Source: Acidobacteriota bacterium (GTDB lineage Bacteria; Acidobacteriota; Vicinamibacteria; Vicinamibacterales; 2-12-FULL-66-21). Taken from it: a stretch of DNA of 7,491 nucleotides. The position numbers were made by a program, and so were the translations under genes. Shown here in pieces: positions 1-5,195 of the stretch. Below the pieces are notes generated by a model. That model was not told the origin of the DNA and made no database searches. It was given only the letters and a program-made list of their open reading frames with translations. The stretch is taken from assembly GCA_020200195.1 (NCBI GenBank), contig JAIVJE010000213.1:1-7491 (forward strand), read 5' to 3'. How positions within the stretch are numbered: the stretch's first letter is position 1; each line of letters begins with the position of its first letter.

Positions 1-805
1 GTCCGGGCCTGATGTCGCCCACCACGCGATCGTGGAGCCGCGTCAGGTAGATGCCTGTCTTTTCGTTGTAGTGCGGGTGGGCCGCTTCCAGCCGTTGCGC
101 CAGCGCCGTCGCGGCGCTCTGCGCGACGGCGAGCGTTACCCCGTCACGCAGCCGCGCCACGCTCCGGAGAATAATTGCACCGCGATTCGGTGACGCCGTG
201 TTCAGGCGCAGCGGCCGCCAGATCTCGGCTCCCGCCGAGATGATGGGACGAAAACGAATGGGCAGGACTCCGATGATTTCATGCGGTTCCCCGCTCAAGG
301 TCACGACACGGCCGACTACCCCCGGATCGGCACCGAACCGCCGCGTCCAGAGACCATGGCCGATGATCGCCACTCGCCGAGCATTCGGCACGTCGTCGTC
401 TTGTGAGAACCCGCGACCGAGCGCCGGCGCGACGCCGAGCACCGGGAAGTACTCGTGCGACACCTGTTCACCCGGCACGGGCTCGGGCTCCGCGCCGCCG
501 GTCATCTTCGGACGCCAACCGCTGATCACGGCGACCTGATCGAAGATGCCGGTCTCGCGGCGCCAGTCTGCGTAGTTGCCGGGACTCGCCCATTCGTCGG
601 CCGGGCCGCCTCGTCCCCGCAGGTCCTGCCACACCATTACCAGCCGGTCTGCGGCGGCGTACGGCAATGGCCGGATCAGCAAGGCATTCACAATGGTGAA
701 TATGGCCGTGTTCGCGCCGATGCCAAGAGCCAACGTGCCGACGGCAACAATCGCAAAGGAGGGTGCCTTCAAGAGCATGCGGACGGCGTAGCGGAGATCC
801 TGCAT
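1..805 (-). CDS. ADOP-family ABC transporter permease (MacB/FtsX type), N-terminal part
   Basis: The gene reads leftward from an ATG at 805-803 and leaves the window after 268 complete codons, so only the N-terminal third or so of a protein usually near 800 residues is present. The protein opens MQDLRYAVRMLLKAPSF, followed by a hydrophobic segment at about residues 17-43 containing LALGIGANTAIF and then RPLPY. This is the hallmark opening of ADOP permeases (acidobacterial duplicated orphan permease). Residues about 50-245 match the periplasmic MacB core in style, for example SPGNYADWR, a GEQVSHEYFPVLGV-like stretch, and GLWTRRFGADPGVVG. The FtsX membrane domain would lie beyond the left edge. 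Such proteins sit in the inner membrane and are thought to act in MacB-like export or envelope mechanotransmission; their substrates are mostly unknown. No ATPase gene is adjacent in this window, which agrees with 'orphan'. A GTG two codons upstream (811-809) is an alternative start. No clear Shine-Dalgarno sequence is visible. The family assignment is strong and the start moderately sure. Confidence 0.93.
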   Translation of the reverse strand, partial: MQDLRYAVRMLLKAPSFAIVAVGTLALGIGANTAIFTIVNALLIRPLPYAAADRLVMVWQDLRGRGGPADEWASPGNYADWRRETGIFDQVAVISGWRPKMTGGAEPEPVPGEQVSHEYFPVLGVAPALGRGFSQDDDVPNARRVAIIGHGLWTRRFGADPGVVGRVVTLSGEPHEIIGVLPIRFRPIISAGAEIWRPLRLNTASPNRGAIILRSVARLRDGVTLAVAQSAATALAQRLEAAHPHYNEKTGIYLTRLHDRVVGDIRPG

Positions 806-852
806 GACCACGCGGGGAGCGAAGCTCGTGCCACACGCAACCGAGGCACTAA

Positions 853-858
853 CTTATA
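853..858 (-). promoter_or_regulatory. possible -10 element for the ADOP permease gene
   Basis: Read on the minus strand the hexamer is TATAAG, preceded by GC, about 48 bases upstream of the permease start codon. No good -35 hexamer is found 16 to 18 bases further upstream (candidates read TCCGGC, ATCCGG and GATCCG). This is a weak call based on one hexamer and its position. Confidence 0.2.
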
Positions 859-1090
859 GCGCCCTAAACGGTTAGCCGGATCTCTCTGGCGTTGCGCGTA
901 GGGTGCGGTAGTTCAGTTACGGACAGGCGTCGTCCCATGGCTGAACAAGTCCGATCGGACCCGTGCGTTACGATAGATCCAGAGCGCGATCGGAAGTATA
1001 CGCGCCAGGGTCATCGCGTGCTGGCTGCCACGTCAAAGCCGCCCGGCGGTCGGATCCGTCTTAATCTCGGAATTCAGAGGATTCCGCGTA

Positions 1091-1154
1091 GCCGTCAGCT
1101 TTCAGTGCAAATGCGACGCTCGTTGCTGATAGCCGATAGCGGACAGCTGATAGC
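1091..1154. repeat. degenerate GCTGATAGC repeat with imperfect inverted arms
   Basis: The nonamer GCTGATAGC occurs at 1125-1133 and 1146-1154, and a one-base variant GCCGATAGC at 1132-1140 shares two bases with the first copy. Upstream, 1091-1106 (GCCGTCAGCTTTCAGT) is an imperfect reverse complement of 1139-1154, with 11 of 16 positions matching, so the segment could form a loose stem with a loop of about 32 bases. It ends 14 bases before the start codon at 1169. The repeat copies are seen directly. That this is a dispersed intergenic repeat family in the genome is inference and cannot be tested in one window. Confidence 0.5.
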
Positions 1155-1168
1155 GACTCGAATCACAT

Positions 1169-1681
1169 ATGTGGGCGATCCTCGTCTGGAGCGCGATCTC
1201 GCTTGCTGCTCTGCAGGCCGCACAAGAACGCGAGGCTGCGCGTTCGGTCGGCGACGCGAAGATTGCGGAACTGCCCGTATCGATTGACCGCATTCAGCGT
1301 GCGCTCGCGCACGAGCCGGCGATTCGCCTCGACAAGGCCCGGCCGGTGTTCCGCGTCGAAGTGTTCGGACGGAAACCGACGATCGAGGACATTCTGGGGG
1401 AGGATTTCCTCAGGGGGCCAGTTCCGTACGGTGGCATGACGCACCAGGAATTCCTGAACATGGTGACGCCGGACGACGTGAAGGGCTACGCGGCGTTCAC
1501 CAACAAGGAAGGAGCGATCGTCGCAGCCACCTCGATCGCGCTGAAGTGGGCGCTTCAACGCGCCATCCACAAATATCAAGAGGCCAAGAAGGAAGCCGAA
1601 CGGGAAGCGGCGCGCAAGGAAGTGCAGGAGGCGCTTGCCGCGCTCGAGCGAGCTCGCCGCCGCGCCGCAGGCGGCGGCTAA
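1169..1681 (+). CDS. hypothetical exported or membrane-anchored protein with C-terminal helix
   Basis: This 170-residue protein is not recognised. The first 18 residues (MWAILVWSAISLAALQAA) are hydrophobic and could be a signal peptide or anchor, although the usual basic residues are missing at the N-terminus. Residues about 55-112 look like a small folded region, with the segments FRVEVFGRKPTIEDILG, GPVPYGGMTHQEFLNMVTP and DDVKGYAAFTNKEG. Residues about 120-166 form a long, strongly charged helix rich in Glu, Lys, Arg and Ala (for example KYQEAKKEAEREAARKE), probably a coiled coil, and the protein ends in GGG. Codon use matches the neighbours and the downstream stop is TAA. The start lies inside a palindrome, CACATATGTG (1164-1173), with no evident Shine-Dalgarno sequence. 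It stands alone, with 96 bases before the next gene, so it is probably not part of the following operon. No function is proposed. Confidence 0.7.
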   Translation: MWAILVWSAISLAALQAAQEREAARSVGDAKIAELPVSIDRIQRALAHEPAIRLDKARPVFRVEVFGRKPTIEDILGEDFLRGPVPYGGMTHQEFLNMVTPDDVKGYAAFTNKEGAIVAATSIALKWALQRAIHKYQEAKKEAEREAARKEVQEALAALERARRRAAGGG

Positions 1682-1698
1682 GCGACCTGTGCCTCTGA

Positions 1699-1734
1699 GC
1701 CCGCCATTTACCGGGCGGTCGGCGGGATTCGCCG
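1699..1734 (+). terminator. weak stem-loop after the hypothetical gene
   Basis: Downstream of the stop at 1681, GC-rich arms can pair in overlapping ways: CCGCC (1701-1705) with GGCGG (1714-1718), CCCGCC (1700-1705) with GGCGGG (1721-1726), and CGGCG (1720-1724) with CGCCG (1730-1734). No run of T follows, so this is not a classic intrinsic terminator. It may only reflect local GC richness. Confidence 0.2.
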
Positions 1735-1757
1735 GAAAACCTGCCGAACACGCGGGC

Positions 1758-1776
1758 CCCCGTCGTATCGTCGGGG
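1758..1776 (+). promoter_or_regulatory. hairpin just before the start codon of the LiaF-type gene
   Basis: Positions 1758-1776 form a stem, CCCCG and CG pairing with CG and CGGGG around a TAT loop, with one internal T-T mismatch. The stem ends one base before the ATG at 1778 and includes the only purine-rich bases (GGGG, 1773-1776) near that start. It could mask the ribosome site and so limit translation of the operon's first gene. The pairing is visible; the regulatory role is inference. Confidence 0.3.
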
Positions 1777-1777
1777 C

Positions 1778-2182
1778 ATGAACATCGAACAGCGCATGGA
1801 ACCGGGCAGGCCCCGGAGAGCCGGCGGCCACGTCATCATCGGTCTTGGCGTGATGGCGCTCGGCGTCCTCATCTTGGTCGATAGAAACCCCTGGATCGAC
1901 GTGCGTTTCCCCGGCAACCTGTGGCCCTTCGTGCTGATCGTGCTGGGGCTCCTCCGATTGACAGATACCGGAGCGCGCCCCGACGGCAAGCCACAACGTC
2001 GCGGCGCCGGGTTTTGGCTGCTGTTCGTCGGGTGCTGGGGCCTGGTCAACGAGATGCACCTGTTCGGGCTCGACTACGGGACGTCGTGGCCGTTGATGAT
2101 AGTGGGCGCCGGGCTGTTGATAGTCTGGCGCGCATTCGATGATCCGCGCGGGCCGGCGACCGATCAGCGGCGGGAGCCGTAA
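1778..2182 (+). CDS. four-helix membrane protein, LiaI/LiaF-type transmembrane region
   Basis: The 134-residue product has four hydrophobic segments at about residues 18-35, 49-63, 78-97 and 104-118, joined by short polar loops and flanked by charged ends (RPRRAGG at the start, DDPRGPATDQRREP at the end). The paired WP motifs, LWPFVLIVLGLL in the second helix and SWPLMIVGAGLLIVW in the fourth, are typical of the transmembrane half of LiaF-like proteins. The soluble C-terminal LiaF domain is absent, so this is a stand-alone membrane half. In Firmicutes LiaI and LiaF are inner-membrane proteins of the cell-envelope stress response, with LiaF holding the LiaS kinase in check. Here a related role beside the downstream kinase is inferred from position. 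The stop TAA shares its last base with the ATG of the next gene. A second in-frame ATG at 1796 is an alternative start that would keep all four helices. Confidence 0.75.
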   Translation: MNIEQRMEPGRPRRAGGHVIIGLGVMALGVLILVDRNPWIDVRFPGNLWPFVLIVLGLLRLTDTGARPDGKPQRRGAGFWLLFVGCWGLVNEMHLFGLDYGTSWPLMIVGAGLLIVWRAFDDPRGPATDQRREP

Positions 2183-2734
2183 TGACGGATCACGGAGCGG
2201 TCCGGGTCACGCCGCAGCTGCTGGTCGGCCTGATTGTGATTGCCCTCGGTGTGCTGTTCACGCTCGACAATCTCGGCATCACGGAGGCGGATAAGTACCT
2301 GCGCTACTGGCCGGCCGGGCTGATTGCTGCTCGTGATGTTCGGCGGGTATCTCGTCTGGCAGGGTTACTCGGGCCGCCAGCAGCGGGCGGCGTCCGGCGA
2401 CAGCAACAGCGTGGTCACCGGCCTGGCGGTGCTCGGCGGCGTGGCGCGTGGCAACAACTCCCGCACATTCCGCGGCGGGAACCTTACGGCCGTGATGGGC
2501 GGATGTGAGCTGGATTTGCGGCAGGCCGGGATCGACGGCGAAGCCGTGCTCGACGTGTTCGCGATGTGGGGCGGCATCGAGATTCGCGTACCGGAGGACT
2601 GGACCGTCGTCGGGCGCGTCACGCCGCTGCTCGGCGGGTTCGACGACAAGACACGGCCGCCGCAGGGCGCGTCGACCCACCGCCTCGTGATCCGCGGGTT
2701 CGCGATCATGGGGGGCATCGAGGTCAAGAACTGA
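2182..2734 (+). pseudogene. LiaF-like protein broken by an internal deletion/frameshift
   Basis: Two reading frames together make one LiaF-like protein. The first, from the ATG at 2182, encodes MTDHGAVRVTPQLLVG, a first membrane helix (about residues 13-33) and the start of a second (YLRYWPAGLIA), then turns into arginine-rich nonsense ending at 2508. The second frame is open from 2324, right after a TGA at 2321-2323. It starts with what looks like the end of a fourth helix (LLLVMFGGYLVWQGY) and continues as a full soluble domain to the TGA at 2732-2734. That domain carries five GG turns (LGGV, MGGC, WGGI, LGGF, MGGI) and the stretches ARGNNSRTFRGGNLTAVMGG and DKTRPPQGAS, as in the LiaF C-terminal 'cell wall-active antibiotics response' domain. 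Relative to the gene before it, the piece between the two WP motifs (about 55 residues) is missing and the frame changes by one. Translation of the second part from TTG 2324 by re-initiation is possible but would lack three helices. A sequencing or assembly error is the main alternative to a true lesion. Confidence 0.75.
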
Positions 2735-2740
2735 CGGCCG

Positions 2741-3802
2741 ATGCATCCGATTCTTGCGCGCGGCGGCCGCCTCGCGCTGTACCTCGCGCTCTGGATCTTG
2801 GTCGGCGGCCTGCTGGCCGCGCTGCTTGCGGGGCAGGGAGGTCTGACGTGGCGCGCTGCGTTCGCCGTGGCGCTGCCGCTGGCATGCGCGTACGCGTTCG
2901 TGTGCCTCTCGGCGTGGTACGTGTCCCGCAGCATGCCGCTTGCGACGACCGGCGCGGGACGGATTATTGCCACCGCCCTGACAGCTGCGGTGATTTCCAG
3001 CGCGGGCTGGCTGCTCCTCGCGCGCGTGTGGATCGGCGTGCTGGCACGCGGCGCCTTCGGCGTGGACAGCGCCGCGACGTCCGGCGGAATCGAGCGGCTC
3101 CTGTATGGCTTCGGCGTGCTCCTGTACTTGTTGTCGCTGGCCGTGAGCTACCTTCTTGGCGCGTTCGAGGACTCCCGCGAGACAGAGCGGCGTGCGCTGC
3201 AGGTCCAGGTTCTGGGACGGGAAGCGGAGCTACGGTCGCTCCGCGCGCAGATCGATCCGCATTTTCTTTTCAACTGCCTGCACTCCATCAGCGCGTTGAC
3301 GACCGCGGACGCCCCGGCCGCCCGTCGCATGTGCGTGCTGCTCGCGGAGTTCCTGCGCGAGAGCCTTGCACTCGGGGCGGCGGACCGCATTACTCTTGGC
3401 CGGGAGCTGGCGCTCGTTGAGCGCTTTCTCGAAGTCGAGCGAGTACGATTCGGAAACCGGCTGCAGACGGACGTGTCGTCCGGCGGCGCGGATGCGTGCC
3501 TCGTGCCGCCGCTGCTGCTGCAGCCGATCGTCGAGAACGCCGTGACGCATGGTGTGGCCCACGTGCTCGACGGCGGCACCGTTCGCGTCGCGGCCTCCCG
3601 CACCGCAGGCACACTGTCCATCGTCGTCGAGAACCCATGTGATCCCGACCGGCCGCGCGCCAGCGGCACTGGTGTGGGGCTCGCCAACGTTCGCGCGAGA
3701 TTGCGGGCGTTGCACGGCGTGGAGGTGCGGATGACGGCGGCCGAGCGTGACGGTACCTGGCGTGTCGAGCTCGCGCTCCCCGCGGTGACCGAAACACCAT
3801 GA
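2741..3802 (+). CDS. sensor histidine kinase, LytS/YpdA family
   Basis: This 353-residue inner-membrane kinase autophosphorylates on histidine and passes phosphate to the regulator encoded next. The N-terminal half has four hydrophobic stretches (about residues 9-31, 37-59, 75-104 and 117-140) and no recognisable extracellular ligand domain, so any signal is likely sensed in or near the membrane. The His_kinase domain follows: the phospho-acceptor region LRAQIDPHFLFNCLHSISAL has His174, the N box is QPIVENAVTHG (Asn266), and the ATP-lid G box is GTGVGLANVRARL (about 309-321). These are the diagnostic motifs of the LytS/YpdA type, which differs from the usual HisKA family. The gene starts six bases after the LiaF-like reading frame and overlaps the response regulator by four bases (ATGA), which points to co-translation. 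The length is normal for four-helix members of this family. The start is chosen by context; no strong ribosome site is visible. Confidence 0.95.
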   Translation: MHPILARGGRLALYLALWILVGGLLAALLAGQGGLTWRAAFAVALPLACAYAFVCLSAWYVSRSMPLATTGAGRIIATALTAAVISSAGWLLLARVWIGVLARGAFGVDSAATSGGIERLLYGFGVLLYLLSLAVSYLLGAFEDSRETERRALQVQVLGREAELRSLRAQIDPHFLFNCLHSISALTTADAPAARRMCVLLAEFLRESLALGAADRITLGRELALVERFLEVERVRFGNRLQTDVSSGGADACLVPPLLLQPIVENAVTHGVAHVLDGGTVRVAASRTAGTLSIVVENPCDPDRPRASGTGVGLANVRARLRALHGVEVRMTAAERDGTWRVELALPAVTETP

Positions 3803-4551
3803 ACGGCAGCGGCCCCCTCCGCGTCATCATCGTGGACGATGAGCCGCTGGCCCGCGCGGTGGTCCGCGAGTATCTGGCGGCGCACGCCGACGTCGAGGTG
3901 GTGGCGGAGTGCGCGAACGGCTTCGACGCGGTGAAGGCGGTATCGGAGCTGTCGCCCCAGCTCGTCTTTCTCGACGTGCAGATGCCCAAGCTCGATGGAT
4001 TCGAAGTGCTCGAGCTCCTGGGCCGTGACATCGCGGTGATCTTCACGACGGCGTACGATCAGTACGCGCTGCGCGCGTTCGAAGTCCATGCGGTCGATTA
4101 CCTGTTGAAGCCGTTCAGCGAGGAACGGTTTGCCGAAGCCCTGTCGCGCGCGCGGAGCCGGCTGCTGGCGCACGATCCGGCGCCTGACTTCGACGCGCTG
4201 GTTGCGGAGGCGGGGACGCGGCAGGGGCCGGTGGAGCGCGTGCTGATTCGCGACGGCCCGCAGGTCCACGTGCTGCCGGTGGCGACGATCGACTACGTCG
4301 AAGCCCAGGACGACTACGTCTGTTTCAAGGCCGGTGGGAAACAGTATTTGAAAGACCAGACCATGGGCGCGGCGGAGGCGGCGCTGGATCCGACGCGCTT
4401 CGTCCGGATTCATCGCTCGTATCTCCTGAACGTCGAGCGGATCGCACGCGTCGAGCTGTATGCCAAGGACAGCCGGGTGGCGATTCTGCGCGACGGCAGC
4501 CGGCTGCCGGTCAGCCGCGCCGGGTACGCACGACTGGCGAAGCTCCTCTGA
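3799..4551 (+). CDS. LytTR-family response regulator (LytR/AlgR type)
   Basis: This 250-residue cytoplasmic protein is the partner of the preceding kinase. The receiver domain (about residues 7-120) has the acidic pair Asp13/Asp14, the phospho-acceptor Asp59 in LVFLDVQMPKLDGFE, Thr84 in FTTAYD and Lys104 in YLLKPFS, so it should be fully phosphorylatable. A short linker leads to a LytTR DNA-binding domain (about 146-250), recognised by VATIDYVEAQDDYVCF, FVRIHRSYLLNV and the LPVSRAGYARL ending. LytTR proteins bind direct repeats and often control envelope, transport or virulence genes. The targets here are unknown; the efflux operon only 17 bases downstream (from the TTGACA at 4568) and the operon's own promoter are candidates by proximity. 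The gene overlaps the kinase stop by four bases. No T-rich terminator follows it. Confidence 0.96.
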   Translation: MNGSGPLRVIIVDDEPLARAVVREYLAAHADVEVVAECANGFDAVKAVSELSPQLVFLDVQMPKLDGFEVLELLGRDIAVIFTTAYDQYALRAFEVHAVDYLLKPFSEERFAEALSRARSRLLAHDPAPDFDALVAEAGTRQGPVERVLIRDGPQVHVLPVATIDYVEAQDDYVCFKAGGKQYLKDQTMGAAEAALDPTRFVRIHRSYLLNVERIARVELYAKDSRVAILRDGSRLPVSRAGYARLAKLL

Positions 4552-4567
4552 CCGGCTTGCGTCCTGC

Positions 4568-4573
4568 TTGACA
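4568..4573 (+). promoter_or_regulatory. consensus -35 hexamer upstream of the tetR-efflux operon
   Basis: A perfect TTGACA lies at 4568-4573, 17 bases after the response regulator stop. At a 17-base spacing the -10 position (4591-4596) reads TAACTA, a poor match that lies within the inverted repeat at 4590-4605. A repressor bound there would block the promoter. The -35 is convincing by sequence but the -10 is uncertain. Confidence 0.4.
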
Positions 4574-4589
4574 TACCGGCATCGTCTGG

Positions 4590-4620
4590 CTAACTATCCA
4601 GTTAGTCAAGTTAACCAACT
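4590..4620. promoter_or_regulatory. probable TetR operator: AGTTAG/CTAACT repeats
   Basis: CTAACT (4590-4595) and AGTTAG (4600-4605) form a perfect inverted repeat around a four-base spacer. A second, shorter one, AGTT-AACC-AACT, occupies 4609-4620. The two share a nine-base direct repeat, AGTTAGTCA and AGTTAACCA (7 of 9 identical). Palindromes of this kind next to a TetR/AcrR gene are typical autoregulatory operators. The site overlaps the expected -10 region. It also lies immediately before the regulator's coding sequence, with no room for a leader and start codon, which suggests a deletion between operator and gene. Confidence 0.6.
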
Positions 4621-5195
4621 GGTCCGTCGAATTCGCCGCCCGCGGCTTCGCCGGCGCCAGCGTCGACCGCGTCGCCCGCGCCGCCCGCGTCAACAAGGCG
4701 ATGATCTACTACCACTTCGGGAGCAAGGCCGCCCTCTACCGCGAGATCCTGCGCGACATGTTCGATGCCGTCGCCACCCGCGTCCGCCTCGCCGCCGCGT
4801 CGTCGGACACTCCGGCCGACAAGATTCGGCGGTTCGTCGAGGCTATCGCGGACGAGGCCGACGCACGTCCGCATTTCCCTCCCATCTGGCTCCGGGAAAT
4901 CGCCGAAGGCGGCTCGCATCTCGACGACGAAACCGCCAGCCACATCGTCGCTATCGTGAAGATGCTCGGGGGAATGGTGCAGGAGGGTGTCCGGCGGCGA
5001 CAGTTCGTCCCGACCAACCCACTGCTCGTCCACGGCGGCATCGTCGGGCCGATTCTGCTGTTCTGCGCCAGCGCCACGCTCCGGCGCCGGCTCGAACGGG
5101 CCGGAGCCGCCGGCGCCGGTGCGCTGGATCGCCAACAGGTCGTCGCCCATGTGCAGCGCGTCACGGTTGGTGTGCTCGAGGGACAGGTGAAGTGA
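4620..5195 (+). pseudogene. TetR/AcrR family regulator lacking start codon and first helix
   Basis: The frame reads WSVEFAARGFAGASVDRVAR, then AARVNKAMIYYHFGSKAALY, which is a TetR N-terminal helix-turn-helix from the end of helix 1 through the recognition helix. It continues into an all-helical ligand domain with WLREIAEGG, MLGGMVQEGVRRRQF and a GGIVGPILLF stretch, and stops at 5193-5195. The usual 15 to 25 residues before this (a basic tail and the ERILDAA-like first helix) are absent. Back to the in-frame TGA at 4569-4571 there is no ATG, GTG or TTG; upstream codons run through the operator. The first canonical start is ATG 4701, inside the recognition helix, giving 164 residues without a working DNA-binding domain. 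TetR regulators of this class, like E. coli CecR, repress adjacent YbhG/YbhF-type efflux genes. Its stop overlaps the next start by one base. It is probably non-functional as a repressor unless a rare start such as ATC 4596 is used or the assembly is wrong. Confidence 0.72.

Larger units (their letters stand above)
806..1168. other. intergenic region between divergent genes
   Basis: This 363-base stretch separates the leftward permease from the rightward gene at 1169. I see no reading frame in it that looks like protein: the one long open frame has odd arginine- and cysteine-rich composition and runs out of phase into the next gene. It contains the weak promoter-like site at 853-858 and the degenerate repeat at 1091-1154. 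A short run near 899-916 resembles the 5' end of a tRNA, but no cloverleaf follows. The region should hold the promoters for both flanking genes, but no strong sigma-70 type pair is evident for the rightward one. Confidence 0.6.

Noticed and set aside
468..836. Minus-strand open frame starting at 836
   Set aside because: It is a shadow of the ADOP permease one phase away; only the 805 frame gives the LALGIGANTAIF signature.
899..920. tRNA-like 5' sequence (GGTGCGGTAGTTCAGTT)
   Set aside because: It resembles an acceptor and D-arm start, but no anticodon stem, T-loop GTTCGA or matching acceptor end follows within 90 bases.
892..1287. Plus-strand open frame of 131 codons in the intergenic region
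   Set aside because: The composition is unlike the neighbouring proteins, no motif is seen, and it overlaps the better supported gene at 1169 in another frame.
2182..2508. Taking the first frame of the LiaF-like locus as a complete 108-residue protein
   Set aside because: After about residue 50 the sequence becomes arginine-rich nonsense, while the homologous domain continues in the next frame.
2566..3420. Plus-strand open frame of 284 codons spanning the LiaF-like end and kinase start
   Set aside because: The product is dominated by Arg, Ala and Gly with no motif, and it is out of phase with the two well-supported proteins it overlaps.
3148..4413. Long minus-strand open frame of 421 codons across the kinase and regulator genes
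   Set aside because: It is antisense to two genes with clear catalytic motifs, has an arginine- and serine-rich mixed composition without domains, and arises easily in GC-rich DNA.
4460..5194. Upstream extension of the HlyD reading frame to position 4460
   Set aside because: The extension overlaps the response regulator and TetR in another phase and is arginine-rich nonsense. ATG 5195 has a ribosome site and leads directly into a lipoprotein signal.
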